Assembly (NCBI GenBank): GCA_013416455.1
Contig: JACCES010000001.1
Span: 575,962 to 639,961 of the forward strand
Direction: 5' to 3'
DNA from: Alcaligenaceae bacterium
GTDB lineage: Bacteria > Pseudomonadota > Gammaproteobacteria > Burkholderiales > Burkholderiaceae_B
Length of the DNA stretch: 64,000 bases
Part shown: positions 17,419 through 26,654 of the stretch, piece after piece
Numbering within the stretch: the first letter of the stretch is position 1
Layout: every line of letters begins with the position of its first letter
Notes under the pieces: generated by a model
Databases searched by the model: none
Told to the model about the DNA's origin: nothing
What the model saw: the letters and a program-made list of their open reading frames with translations, nothing else
Made by a program: the position numbers and the translations under genes

Positions 17419-17500
17419 GCGCCGCCACGCGGCGGCCTGCACGCCTGGCCTGACGCTCGATGACCAGCCAGTGCGAGGCGCCTTTTAGCATGAACAGGCC

Positions 17501-18487
17501 CTAATCGATCCGCAGCTTCCCCTGCGCGATCACGTTGCCCCAGCGCGAGAACTCGTCGGCGACGAACGTATCGAATCCGGCCGGATCCCGCGGCACGAGT
17601 TCCATGCCCAGGGTGTGGAATTTCTGCTTCACGTCCGGCATCTCAAGGATTTCGGCGATCGCGCCGGCCAGTTCCTGCACGATCGCATCAGGCACCTGCT
17701 TCTGGGTCACCAGCCCGAACCAGGTGCTCGCCTGGTAATCGGGAAGGCTGGCCGCCTGCGCCAGTGAAGGAATGCCGGGCACCAGCGCGGACTCGTAGGA
17801 GGTCGTCACCGCGAGCGGCCGCAATTGGCCGCTGTCGATATGCCCTTTGGCCAGGGAGCTCGACAACGGCATGACATCCACCCGGCCGGCGATCAGGTCC
17901 GAGATGGCGTCCGGCTGCCCCTTGTACGGCACGTGGGTCAGCTCGATACCCGCCTGTTGCGCCAGCATGACGCCGGCCAGATGTATCGACGTGCCCACGC
18001 CCGGCGAGGCGAGCGTCAGCGGCGCGTCCTTGCGTTCCTTCCCCAGATCGATGAAGTCGTTGATGGTCTTCACGGGCAGCGAGGACGGCACCACGATGAT
18101 GTTGGGTATTTCACCGAATCCGTAGATGCCGCGGAAATCGCCGACCGGATTCCAGCCCGCGCTCTTCGTCAGGTTCGGCAGGATGGCGTGGCCCGGGCTC
18201 ACGCAAAGCAATGTATATCCATCCGGGGCCGCCTTCAGCGCGGCCTCCGTGCCGATGGCGCCGCTCGCCCCCGCCCTGTTTTCGACGATGACCGACTGCC
18301 CATACTTCTGCGCCAGTTTGTCGCCCACGATGCGGGCGGTCTGGTCGACCACGCCGCCCGCCGTGAACGGAACGATGATCCGTATCGGTTTGTCGGGATA
18401 GGCGGCAAGGGCCGGCGCGCCCAGCACGGCCAGGGTCAATATTCCCAGGGCCCGGCGGACCCCTTCCTTCATCGATTTCTTGTTCAT
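17501..18487 (-). CDS. Bug/TctC-type periplasmic solute receptor (Bug1)
   Basis: A 328-residue tripartite tricarboxylate transporter receptor. The signal peptide covers about the first 28 residues (KEGVRRALGILTLAVLGAPA, then LAAYPDKP). Family motifs are IRIIVPFTAGGVVDQTARIV, VIVENRAGASGAIGTE, APDGYTLL, VDVMPLSSS and WFGLVTQKQVPDAIV. The ATG at 18487 gives the normal signal peptide. It follows the IclR gene on the same strand (88 bp gap), so the two are likely cotranscribed. It is closely similar to the receptor at 25650, sharing for example VSPGHA, and looks like a duplicate. No TctA/TctB partners are present. Confidence 0.93.
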   Translation of the reverse strand: MNKKSMKEGVRRALGILTLAVLGAPALAAYPDKPIRIIVPFTAGGVVDQTARIVGDKLAQKYGQSVIVENRAGASGAIGTEAALKAAPDGYTLLCVSPGHAILPNLTKSAGWNPVGDFRGIYGFGEIPNIIVVPSSLPVKTINDFIDLGKERKDAPLTLASPGVGTSIHLAGVMLAQQAGIELTHVPYKGQPDAISDLIAGRVDVMPLSSSLAKGHIDSGQLRPLAVTTSYESALVPGIPSLAQAASLPDYQASTWFGLVTQKQVPDAIVQELAGAIAEILEMPDVKQKFHTLGMELVPRDPAGFDTFVADEFSRWGNVIAQGKLRID

Positions 18488-18575
18488 GGTGTCTCCTTTT
18501 TTCAGTCGCCGGATCCGGAACGTCTCCGGGCGCGATGGGTACAACGATGATTCCTCCGCGAGGAAGGCGGCCGCG

Positions 18576-19409
18576 CTATGCAAGGCCGGTCATGCGTTCA
18601 ATTTCGCTTACGGCGCTCAACAGAAGCGGAGCCACTTTATTCTCCAGGCAGCCTTTCTCCGCTTCGGCGCGGGTCACCGTGCAATTGAGGGCAATGCGCT
18701 CTTCGCCCAGAGGGCGCTTCACCGGTACGGCGATGCCGTGGATTTCTTTCTTCCAGTCGCCGCGCGAACGACAATAGCCATGCCGCGCGAAATGGCGGCG
18801 GTCGGCGCGCCAGATCGGCAGCAGGCGCTCGAACTCCGCCGGGTCCTCCAGGCGCATCCGGTTCAGGATCGCTTCCTGCTCGACGGCATCATTGGCAAGC
18901 AGCAGGGCGCGGCCGACGGACGTCGCCAGGGCCGGCCGGTCGCTGCCGATGTCGGGGCGATAGCTGTTGCTTTCATCGAAACGGCAGGTCTCCACGAAGA
19001 CCACGCGGGTCTTGTCCTGCATGCCGAGGTTGACGGTACATCCCGCCTGCTGGGCCAGCCGCGCCATGATGGGCCGGACGGCCTGCCGGACGGTCTGGCT
19101 GGCCAGGAAGGGATACCCGAGGGACAGCACGCCCGACGCGAGCCGGTACTTCTGCATGCCTCTGACCGGAGCGAGATAGCCCAGCAGCGTCAGCGTATAG
19201 GTCAGACGCGACACGGTCGCCTTCGGCAGACCGGTGCGGTCGCAGATTTCCCGGTTGCCCAACAGCGGCTTCTCGATCGTGAATGCCCTCAGCACCTGCA
19301 TGCCGCGGGCGAGACTGGTGGAAAACTGCCGGTCCACGGGCTGGGGTTCATGGCCTTTCGACACCTCTGCGCTCCTTCTGTCAGATCCATGCGGAAGCAT
19401 GTTGATCAT
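18576..19409 (-). CDS. IclR-family transcriptional regulator (IclR1)
   Basis: An IclR regulator of about 277 residues. A winged helix-turn-helix (EICDRTGLPKATVSRLTYTL) is followed by the effector domain with GCTVNLGMQDKTRVVFVETC and ATSVGRALLLAND. I set the start at ATG 19409; ATG 19400 is nearly as good, and the longer open frame to 19604 runs through the divergent gene's promoter. It is strongly similar to the IclR protein at 23501, including the shared [14 protein letters not shown] 17-bp palindrome at 19461-19477 lies in the divergent region with the reductase gene and is a good candidate operator. Confidence 0.93.
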   Translation of the reverse strand: MINMLPHGSDRRSAEVSKGHEPQPVDRQFSTSLARGMQVLRAFTIEKPLLGNREICDRTGLPKATVSRLTYTLTLLGYLAPVRGMQKYRLASGVLSLGYPFLASQTVRQAVRPIMARLAQQAGCTVNLGMQDKTRVVFVETCRFDESNSYRPDIGSDRPALATSVGRALLLANDAVEQEAILNRMRLEDPAEFERLLPIWRADRRHFARHGYCRSRGDWKKEIHGIAVPVKRPLGEERIALNCTVTRAEAEKGCLENKVAPLLLSAVSEIERMTGLA

Positions 19410-19460
19410 CGGAGCGGGCCCCGCGACTGTCAATTGAAGAGTGCCGTTAATCCGCCCCTT

Positions 19461-19477
19461 GTTTTGCATAGCGGAAC
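19461..19477 (-). promoter_or_regulatory. Candidate IclR operator, site 1
   Basis: On the minus strand this reads GTTCCGCTATGCAAAAC. It aligns with site 2 (GTTCCGCTAAGCGAAAC, 15 of 17 identical) and site 3. It sits midway between IclR1 and the AcuI/YhdH-like gene, where one site could control both directions. That IclR1 or IclR2 binds it is inference. Confidence 0.6.
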
Positions 19478-19551
19478 GGTGCTTGTGCACGCGAGACCGC
19501 GCATGGGATAAAGCCAGTGTTCCCCATACCGATAAACAAGCGGAGGCATCC

Positions 19552-20559
19552 ATGGTTTCCACTGACCCGCCCGATAGGTTCCAGGCCGTCCGATCCGACT
19601 TCATCGACAGAAAAGTCGTCTCGCATTTGACGACGATGCGGGTTGCGGACCTGTCTGCCGGCGAAGTGGTGGTCAGAAACCGCTATGCGGGCGTGAACTA
19701 CAAGGATTGCCTGGCCATACAGGGCAAGGCGAAGATCATCACCGCCTTCCCCCGCGTCGCCGGCATCGAGTCCGTGGGAGAAGTCGTCGAGTCGAGCTCC
19801 GGCCGGTTCCGGCCGGGGCAGGAAGTCATGGTCCACGGCTTCCAGACCGGCATCGCCTTCGACGGCGGCTTCGCGGAATACCTGCGCGTCCCGGCCGGCC
19901 ACCTGATGCCATTGCCGACGGGGCTTTCACAGCTCGAAGCCGCCATGATCGGGGTGCCGGGATTCACCGTCGCCATGGCGCTGGAACGATTCCGGCAGCT
20001 CGGCATCACGCCTGAAAGCGGCCCCGTCGCGGTCAGCGGGGCGACGGGCGCCGTCGGCATGCAAGCGCTCCTGATGCTGTCGCAGGCCGGCTACGAAGTC
20101 CACGCCCTGTCGCGCCGCGCCGGGGACGGGTCCATGCTGCACGCGCTGGGAGCCGCCCAGATCGTGGACGCCCGGCCGCTGGCGGATGAAACGCGCCCGA
20201 TCGAGCGGCCCCGCTTCGCCGCCGCCATCGACAACGTGTCCGGGCCGGTGCTGTCATGGCTGCTGCGCTCGCTCAAGGATGACGGCGCCCTGGCGTCGGT
20301 GGGCAATGCGTCGGGCAATGAATTTTCATGCAACGTGCTCCCTTTCATCCTGCGCAACGCCACGGTGTTCGGCATCGTTGCGAGCCCGGCATGGCCGGTC
20401 CGGGAGCGGCTGTGGGAACGCCTGGCGTCGGCCTGGCGGCCCGACCTGAGCCGCCTGGCGCCCCATGTCAACATGATCCGGCTGGAGAATCTGCTCGAAC
20501 ACAGCCGGAACCATCTGGAGGGAAGGACCCGTGGCCGGACGCTGATCCGCTTCGATTGA
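19552..20559 (+). CDS. MDR-family reductase, AcuI/YhdH-like (acryloyl-CoA reductase type)
   Basis: A 335-residue zinc-independent medium-chain dehydrogenase/reductase. YhdH/AcuI landmarks are RYAGVNYKDCLAIQGKAKI (39-57 region), FPRVAGIESVGEV, FDGGFAEYLRVPAGHL, the NAD(P)-binding SGATGAVGMQALLML and WERLASAWRPDL near the end. The ATG at 19552 follows GCGGAGG, a good ribosome site; the frame is open 37 codons upstream without family similarity. AcuI enzymes reduce acryloyl-CoA with NADPH. In this acid-degradation cluster it may reduce an acryloyl- or enoyl-type CoA intermediate; the substrate is inferred. Confidence 0.88.
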   Translation: MVSTDPPDRFQAVRSDFIDRKVVSHLTTMRVADLSAGEVVVRNRYAGVNYKDCLAIQGKAKIITAFPRVAGIESVGEVVESSSGRFRPGQEVMVHGFQTGIAFDGGFAEYLRVPAGHLMPLPTGLSQLEAAMIGVPGFTVAMALERFRQLGITPESGPVAVSGATGAVGMQALLMLSQAGYEVHALSRRAGDGSMLHALGAAQIVDARPLADETRPIERPRFAAAIDNVSGPVLSWLLRSLKDDGALASVGNASGNEFSCNVLPFILRNATVFGIVASPAWPVRERLWERLASAWRPDLSRLAPHVNMIRLENLLEHSRNHLEGRTRGRTLIRFD

Positions 20560-20654
20560 ACCCGCCCGGCAATCGGATGCCGCCGAATCCGCCGCCGGTG
20601 GATAGTGTTCCCGCAAGCAAGCGCCCGGCGACCGGCCGGACCCGCACCGCCCGG

Positions 20655-21887
20655 CTAAATGGCCCCCTGATCGCGCAGCGCCTGAATCTCCGCGTCGGTG
20701 AATCCGAACTCCCCGTAGACCTCGGCATTGTGCTCCCCTACGTCCGGCCCGGTGCGAAGCACGGGAGCGGCGCGGCCGGCCACGCGCGGGACCACGCAGG
20801 GCGCCGGCACTGTGCCGTAATCGGGGTCGGGCAGGCGGATGATGGCCTGGCGATCCAGGAAATGCGGGTCCTTCACGATATCCTCGATCGTGAAGATCTT
20901 GCTGAAGGGCACGCTTGCGGCTTCCAGCGCCTCGCGGATCTCGTCAAAGGCACGCGCCTCGAACCACCCGGACAGGCCGGCGGTCAGCACCGCCATGTTC
21001 CGGACGCGCGCCGGGTTCGTCGCGAACCGCTCATCGGTGGCCCATTCGGGTTTGCCGATGCAGCGGCAGAGCCTGGCGAAAACGGGGTTCGACGAAGCAA
21101 CGAGCGAAAAATACACTCCCTCGCGGCTTTGGTACATATCCGAAGGCGCGGTATAGCCCGCCGTGTTGCCTTCACAGACGCGCACCTGCCCGAGTTGTTC
21201 ATACTCGACGGCCAGAGGGTCGAGGAAGCGGAACAGCGCCTCGGTTGCGGACAGATCGATCTCGGCGCCCCGCTCTTCCGGGCCGCGGCGCAGCCTCGCC
21301 ACTTCGGCCGCGATGGAAAAGGCGGCGAACAGCCCCGCCACGGCATCGCCGACCGGAAAATTGGAATGCAGCGGCGGCCCGCCCTTCGGGCCGGTCAGGT
21401 TGGTGAAACCACTCATGGCTTCGAAGATCCGCGCATAGCCGGGGCGGGCACGGTAGGGCCCCGTCTGGCCGAAACCCGTCAGGCGCAGAATGATCAATCT
21501 CGGATTCGCGGCCAGCAGCACGTCGGTTCCCAGGCCCCAGCGCTCCATGGTCCCGGTGCGGAAATTCTCCACCAGCACGTCGAAGCGGGGCAACAGGCGC
21601 AGAAAAGCCTCCCGGCCCGCTTGGGTCCTGACGTCCAGCGTGATTCCCCGCTTGCCGCGGTTCGCCACTTTCCACCACAAGGGCTTGCCATCCTTGACCG
21701 GCTGCAATCCCCGCAGTGCGTCGCTGCCGTCCGGCAATTCCAGCTTGACGACATCGGCGCCGTGATCGGCGCACAGCGTGGCGCCAAAGGGCGCGGCCAC
21801 CACCGTCGCCATGTCGAGAATCCGCACACCCGCCAGTGCGCCCTGCGATGCAGTTTCTGTAGCCACCCTAGTCTCCCGGTTTTTCAC
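20655..21887 (-). CDS. CaiB/BaiF (class III) CoA-transferase
   Basis: A 410-residue family III CoA-transferase. It has the N-terminal GVRILDMATVVAAPFGATLC, VVKLELPDGSDALRG and VLVENFRTGTMERWGL, and the catalytic aspartate D181 in FPVGDAVAGL (this Asp forms the acyl-CoA anhydride in the family). The stop is at 20655 and the ATG at 21887. It is divergent from acyl-CoA dehydrogenase 1, with a conserved palindrome between them. It probably activates the acid taken up by the Bug receptors before dehydrogenation. CoA donor and acceptor are unknown. Confidence 0.93.
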   Translation of the reverse strand: MKNRETRVATETASQGALAGVRILDMATVVAAPFGATLCADHGADVVKLELPDGSDALRGLQPVKDGKPLWWKVANRGKRGITLDVRTQAGREAFLRLLPRFDVLVENFRTGTMERWGLGTDVLLAANPRLIILRLTGFGQTGPYRARPGYARIFEAMSGFTNLTGPKGGPPLHSNFPVGDAVAGLFAAFSIAAEVARLRRGPEERGAEIDLSATEALFRFLDPLAVEYEQLGQVRVCEGNTAGYTAPSDMYQSREGVYFSLVASSNPVFARLCRCIGKPEWATDERFATNPARVRNMAVLTAGLSGWFEARAFDEIREALEAASVPFSKIFTIEDIVKDPHFLDRQAIIRLPDPDYGTVPAPCVVPRVAGRAAPVLRTGPDVGEHNAEVYGEFGFTDAEIQALRDQGAI

Positions 21888-21936
21888 GTTGCAGCGGACT
21901 CTTTATCCCATGAGCTCGCACAAGGGCGCAATAATC

Positions 21937-21953
21937 GTTCCGCTAAGCGAAAC
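21937..21953 (+). promoter_or_regulatory. Candidate IclR operator, site 2
   Basis: GTTCCGCTAAGCGAAAC is an imperfect palindrome (arms GTTCCG and CGAAAC around CTAAG). It lies between the divergent CoA-transferase and acyl-CoA dehydrogenase 1 genes and matches sites 1 and 3 of the same cluster. Confidence 0.6.
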
Positions 21954-22041
21954 ATCGTATGAATTAACGACACAAGACAGATACCATTCCCGCATGGGAA
22001 TGCACATTTCCACCCCCCTCGATCCCTACGGAGCAAGAAAC

Positions 22042-23256
22042 ATGAGCCGATTGTTCAGCGATCACTTTCTGGCCGGGCTGACGCCCGACGAACGCACGCT
22101 CGTGGAGAAGCTGCGCACGCTGTGCGACACCCGCATCGGCCCCGCGGCGGCCCGGGTCGCGCAGGACGACGTATTCGCCTGGGACAACTTCCGTCTGCTG
22201 GTCGAGGAAGGCATCATCGCCACGGCATTCCCGCGCGAATATGGGGGCACGGACAGCCGCCAGGCCGTGCGCATCCGCCTGATCGAGGAGCTCGGCCGGG
22301 TCTGCAGCGCATCCGCGTCGCTCGTGACCGGAGCCGATCTCTCCACCCGCGCCATCACGGCGGGGGCATCTGACGAATGGAAGCGCCGCCTGCTGCCCGG
22401 GCTGTGCTCCGGTGAACTGCAGGCCGCATTCGGGCTGACGGAGCCGGGCGCGGGATCCGACGTGCGATCACTGCGGACCTTCATGAAGCGGGACGGCGGC
22501 GACTACATCGTCACGGGCGAAAAGAAGTTCATCACCCGGGCGGGCACGGCGGACTGGCTGGTGATCGTCGGCCGCTCGGCGGCTGACAATGAACAGTTCA
22601 TCGCCGTGCTGATCCATCGCGACAGCCCTGGCGTCACGATCAGCGACACCGTGCCCAAGCTCGGCTGGTACGGCGTGCCCATTGCCTCCATCGTGCTGGA
22701 CGGCGTCCGGGTGCCGTGCTCCCAACGGCTCGGCGCGGAAGGGGACGGCTTCGCCCTGGCCCAGGACGCGCTGGTCCGCGCGCGCATCGGCCATGCCTCC
22801 ATGGCCCTGGGGCGCGCGATCGGCGCCGTCGAAATCGCCTCGGCCTACGCGACCGACAGAAATCTTTTCGGGCGGACGCTGGGCTCCCACCAGGGCGTGC
22901 AGTGGATGCTGGCCGACATGGTTACGAAGCTCGAAGCATCGCGCGCGCTGGTCGCCACGGCCGCCGGGAAATACGACAACGGCGACGAGGACGCGGCCAT
23001 ATTCGCCTCCATGGCCAAGCTGCATGCCACCGACCTCGGCATGGCCGTGGTCACGGACGCCCTGCAACTGACGGGGGGGCGCGGCTTTCTGCAGGATTTC
23101 CCGCTGTCGCGCTTCTTCAGGGACGCCAAGCTCAATCAGATCGGCGAAGGTTCCAGCGAAGTGCACAAGACCGTGATCGGCCGCAGCATCGTCCGCCGGA
23201 TCAAGGATTGCGACCGCAACCCGGCGCTGCGGGACGGCCCGCTGACGGATTACTGA
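22042..23256 (+). CDS. Acyl-CoA dehydrogenase 1
   Basis: A flavoprotein of 404 residues. Family blocks in order are [36 protein letters not shown] (FAD/substrate signature 1), GEKKFITRAGTADWLVIVGR, QLTGGRGFLQDFPLSRFFRD and the C-terminal catalytic-Glu region NQIGEGSSEVHKTVIGR. The ATG at 22042 follows CGGAG; the open frame extends 88 codons upstream through the promoter and operator, which is not protein-like. It is expected to introduce a 2,3-double bond into the CoA thioester made by the neighbouring CoA-transferase, passing electrons to ETF. Confidence 0.93.
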   Translation: MSRLFSDHFLAGLTPDERTLVEKLRTLCDTRIGPAAARVAQDDVFAWDNFRLLVEEGIIATAFPREYGGTDSRQAVRIRLIEELGRVCSASASLVTGADLSTRAITAGASDEWKRRLLPGLCSGELQAAFGLTEPGAGSDVRSLRTFMKRDGGDYIVTGEKKFITRAGTADWLVIVGRSAADNEQFIAVLIHRDSPGVTISDTVPKLGWYGVPIASIVLDGVRVPCSQRLGAEGDGFALAQDALVRARIGHASMALGRAIGAVEIASAYATDRNLFGRTLGSHQGVQWMLADMVTKLEASRALVATAAGKYDNGDEDAAIFASMAKLHATDLGMAVVTDALQLTGGRGFLQDFPLSRFFRDAKLNQIGEGSSEVHKTVIGRSIVRRIKDCDRNPALRDGPLTDY

Positions 23257-23441
23257 GGCACGCCGCGCCGCTGCCCGCCCGCCGGCGGCCTCCTTCCGCC
23301 GGCGCCCATTTCCCTCTCCCGCCCTCCCGCTTGCCACAAGGCGGCCTTCGCCGCCCTTCCCTTCCCCTGACTCGTCTTCCGGCCGCGGCCGTTCCCCCGC
23401 GGGTTCACCCGATTCAGCCGATGTTCTATAGTCCAAAATCA

Positions 23442-23458
23442 ATTTCGACTAGCGAAAT
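23442..23458 (+). promoter_or_regulatory. Candidate IclR operator, site 3
   Basis: ATTTCGACTAGCGAAAT is a perfect palindrome in its arms (ATTTCG/CGAAAT around ACTAG). It lies 43 bp upstream of the IclR2 start in an AT-rich stretch and is the third member of the motif family with 19461 and 21937. It suggests autoregulation of iclR2 and control of the downstream operon. Confidence 0.6.
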
Positions 23459-23500
23459 GATATTCAATTTCCATTGACCTCCATCGGGGAACTATCAATC

Positions 23501-24346
23501 ATGAACACATCTTCTGAATCCAGCGCTGAGAAAGCCATGCATTCGATTTCGCTGCCCGGGCTCGCAAACCCGCACGATCTTTCCCAGGACCGCCAGTTCT
23601 CGATGAACCTGGCCCGCGGCCTGGAAGTGCTGCGCGCATTCACGCCTCTGGACTCCGTACTCGGCAATCGCGATCTGCATAACCGCACCGGCCTGCCCAA
23701 ACCGACCATTTCGCGCCTGACATACACCCTGACCCTGCTCGGCTACCTCAACTACGACGAGCGCCTGCAGAAATACCGCCTGGGATCCGGCGTGCTGTCG
23801 CTGGGCTATCCGCTGCTGTCCAGCCTGCGCATCCGGCAGGTTGCGCGCCCCCACATCGAGGAGCTCTCGCGCCAGACGGGCTGCACGGTGAATATCGGCA
23901 TCCGGGACCGCACCAGCATCGTGTATGTGGAAACCTGCAATGTCGACCGGGGCAACATGTACCGCCCGGACATCGGCAGTACACGGCCGATCCTCACGAC
24001 TTCCATCGGCCGCGCCCTTCTGCTGAGTTCTCCGCCCCATGAGCGCGACGCCGTCCTGAACCGCCTGCGTGTCGACGGCGCCCCCCACTTCGAGGAAGAA
24101 CTGAAACACCTCGAACGCGACGAGCAGTTCTATGCCGCCCACCGGTTCTGCTATTCCGCCGGGGACTGGAGAACGGAAGTGCATGCCATCGGGGCGCCCA
24201 TCCGGCTGCCGGACAACGAGCCTCAGGTGGCGATGAACTGCACCATGTCCGCCCACCGGCTCGGCACCAGCACCTTCCAGAAAGACATTGCGCCCCTGAT
24301 GCTGGAAACGGTCCGGCGCATCGAAAGCGCCTACGGCATCCAGTGA
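23501..24346 (+). CDS. IclR-family transcriptional regulator (IclR2)
   Basis: A 281-residue IclR regulator. The N-terminal winged helix contains [20 protein letters not shown], and the effector domain has [20 protein letters not shown] and [10 protein letters not shown]. The ATG at 23501 follows CGGGGAAC; a TTG lies 9 codons upstream. It is clearly a paralogue of IclR1 (18576-19409), down to the shared YRPDIGS motif. The next gene starts 60 bp on, followed by a Bug receptor and a flavoprotein on the same strand, so it heads a four-gene unit. Confidence 0.94.
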   Translation: MNTSSESSAEKAMHSISLPGLANPHDLSQDRQFSMNLARGLEVLRAFTPLDSVLGNRDLHNRTGLPKPTISRLTYTLTLLGYLNYDERLQKYRLGSGVLSLGYPLLSSLRIRQVARPHIEELSRQTGCTVNIGIRDRTSIVYVETCNVDRGNMYRPDIGSTRPILTTSIGRALLLSSPPHERDAVLNRLRVDGAPHFEEELKHLERDEQFYAAHRFCYSAGDWRTEVHAIGAPIRLPDNEPQVAMNCTMSAHRLGTSTFQKDIAPLMLETVRRIESAYGIQ

Positions 24347-24406
24347 ACACCGTTTCCGGCGGCCGCCACGGTTCCCCTGTTCTCAATCGCATGGACCCAT
24401 GAACCC

Positions 24407-25561
24407 ATGATACGCAATCCAGAAAAATTCGACGCCCTCCTTGCCGAAGTCCGGGACTTCATCTGGAATGAATGCATCCCGCTCGAACGCGGGATCGACG
24501 AGGCGGACGAGATCCCGGAATCCCTGGTCGACCGCATGCGCGAACTGGGCCTGTTCGGCCACAGCATTCCGGAAGAATATGGCGGCGCCGGGCTCACCAC
24601 GGAAGAACTGAGCCTCGTCAACCTGGAAATCTCCCAGGCGGCGCCGGTGATCCGGGCGCGGTTCGGCGGCAACACGGGCATCGCTTCCGAATCCCTCGTG
24701 GTGGACGGCACACCGGAACAAAAACGCAAATACCTGCCTTCGCTGGCGTCGGGCGAGGTCACCGGCTGCTTCGCCCTGACCGAACCCGGCGCGGGGTCGG
24801 ATGCAACGGCCCTGAAGACGACGGCCGTCAAGGACGGCGCCCATTACGTGCTCAATGGCGTGAAATGCTTCATCACCAACGCCCCTCTGGCCAAGCTGTT
24901 CACCGTCTTCGCCCGCAGCGGCGGCCAGGAACGCGGCGCCAGCGGCATCAGCGCCTTTCTGATCGAACACGGCACCCCCGGCCTCAGCACCGGCCCAGAA
25001 TATCACAAGATGGGCCAGCATGGCTCCCCCGTCGGGGAAGTCATTCTGGAGAACTGCCGCGTACCCGCGGAAAACATTGTGGGGCACATGGAAGGCAAAG
25101 GCTTCCGCACCGCCATGCGCGCCCTGAACAAGCAGCGCATCAACCTGGCCGGGCTGTGCATCGGCCCCGCCATCCGGCTGGTTCATGAAATGGTCCGGCG
25201 GGCGCGGCAACGGGAACAGTTCGAGCAGCCCATCGCCGGCTTCCAGCTGGTGCAGCAAATGATTGCCGACAGCAATGTGGAACTCTATGCCGCGCGCGCG
25301 CTGTTGCTCGAAACCGCCCGCAAGAGGGACGCGGGCCTCGACGTGACGATGGAAGCCTCCATGTGCAAGTACTTCGCATCCGAAATGTGCGGCCGGGTCG
25401 CCGACCGCGCCGTGCAGCTGTTCGGCGGCGGCGGCTATGTTGCCGGCACCGTGGCGGAGCAGTTCTATCGCGACGTCCGCCTGTTCCGGCTGTACGAAGG
25501 CACCAGCCAAATCCATATCCTGAATATCGCCAAGCGGACGCTCGATCAGCTTGGCCCATGA
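24407..25561 (+). CDS. Acyl-CoA dehydrogenase 2
   Basis: A 384-residue full-length acyl-CoA dehydrogenase. It has [57 protein letters not shown], the adenine-contact [20 protein letters not shown] and the catalytic-glutamate loop [15 protein letters not shown] near the C-terminus. It starts at ATG 24407 ([12 protein letters not shown]). It is in the IclR2 operon. Two different dehydrogenases in one cluster could handle successive or alternative acyl-CoA substrates, or R/S forms; this is inference. Confidence 0.94.
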   Translation: MIRNPEKFDALLAEVRDFIWNECIPLERGIDEADEIPESLVDRMRELGLFGHSIPEEYGGAGLTTEELSLVNLEISQAAPVIRARFGGNTGIASESLVVDGTPEQKRKYLPSLASGEVTGCFALTEPGAGSDATALKTTAVKDGAHYVLNGVKCFITNAPLAKLFTVFARSGGQERGASGISAFLIEHGTPGLSTGPEYHKMGQHGSPVGEVILENCRVPAENIVGHMEGKGFRTAMRALNKQRINLAGLCIGPAIRLVHEMVRRARQREQFEQPIAGFQLVQQMIADSNVELYAARALLLETARKRDAGLDVTMEASMCKYFASEMCGRVADRAVQLFGGGGYVAGTVAEQFYRDVRLFRLYEGTSQIHILNIAKRTLDQLGP

Positions 25562-25649
25562 CCGCCAGCCCACCCGGGCGGGCAGCCGCCCATCGTTCCA
25601 ACCACGCCAATCCGAGAATCAGCACCCCACACAAGGTGAAGGAGACAAC

Positions 25650-26654
25650 ATGAACACCACGCAATTCCGCGGAGCCGGAAAAAGAACCGCCATGACATGC
25701 CTGCTGGCAGCCATGCCGCTGTCGCTCATGGGAATTCCGGCGGCGGCGCATGCCGCCTATCCCGAAAAACCCATTACCATCGTCGTGCCCTTCACGGCCG
25801 GGGGCGTGGTCGACTCCATCACCCGCAACATCGCCGAAAAAATGGGCGCCAAATACAACCAGCCCATCATCGTGGAGAACCGTACGGGCGCCGGCGGCGC
25901 GGTGGGCACGGAAACCGTGGCTCGCGCCAAGCCGGATGGCTACACGCTCCTGAGCGTCAGCCCGGGACACGCCGGCGCCCCCAGCCTCAACAAATCGCTG
26001 TCCTGGAATCCCATCGACGACTTCCGCGCCATAGCCGGGTTCGGCAACGTTCCCAATGTCATCGTCGTGCATCCGGGCGTACCGGTGAAAACGATGAGCG
26101 AATTCATCGACATGGCAAAGAAGAGCGAAACACCGATAACCTACGGCACGGCGGGCAACGGCACCTCCAACCACTTTTCAGGCGCGATGCTCGCTTCCAT
26201 GGCGGGCATCGAACTTGAACAGATTCCTTATCGCGGCCAGTCCAATGCGCTCACCGACCTGATGGCGGGACGCGTCACCATGATGCCGCTCACCATCCAG
26301 CTTGCGGGCCAGCAGATCCAGGCCGGCAAGCTGGTGCCGCTGGCCGTCACCACCGCCACCCGCGCGTCTTCCCTGCCCGACGTGCCGACCGTCGCCGAAA
26401 GCGCCAATCTGCCGGGGTACGAAGTGGGCACCTGGTTCGGTTTCGTGGCGCCCAAGAACACGCCCTCCGATGTCATCGAACAGCTCTCCAGGGACGTCGC
26501 GGAAATCCTCCAGTCCCCCGACATGCGGGAGACCTTTGCCGGCATCGGCCTGGAAGTCCACTACCGCAATCCCGCTGAATTCGACGCCTTCATCGCCGAC
26601 GAATTCCACAAATGGGCGAAGGTCATGAAAGAAGCGGGAGTCGAGCCGCAATGA
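25650..26654 (+). CDS. Bug/TctC-type periplasmic solute receptor (Bug2)
   Basis: A receptor of 334 residues. It starts at ATG 25650 after AGGAGAC. The signal peptide includes TAMTCLLAAMPLSLMG and a cleavage region AAAHAAYPEKP. Family motifs are ITIVVPFTAGGVVDSITRNI, PIIVENRTGAGGAVGTE, SVSPGHAGAPSLNK and TWFGFVAPKNTPSDVI. The nearest relative in the window is Bug1 (17501), with matching segments throughout. Its stop overlaps the next start (ATGA), so receptor and flavoprotein are coupled. It presumably captures the acid metabolised by this cluster. Confidence 0.94.
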   Translation: MNTTQFRGAGKRTAMTCLLAAMPLSLMGIPAAAHAAYPEKPITIVVPFTAGGVVDSITRNIAEKMGAKYNQPIIVENRTGAGGAVGTETVARAKPDGYTLLSVSPGHAGAPSLNKSLSWNPIDDFRAIAGFGNVPNVIVVHPGVPVKTMSEFIDMAKKSETPITYGTAGNGTSNHFSGAMLASMAGIELEQIPYRGQSNALTDLMAGRVTMMPLTIQLAGQQIQAGKLVPLAVTTATRASSLPDVPTVAESANLPGYEVGTWFGFVAPKNTPSDVIEQLSRDVAEILQSPDMRETFAGIGLEVHYRNPAEFDAFIADEFHKWAKVMKEAGVEPQ

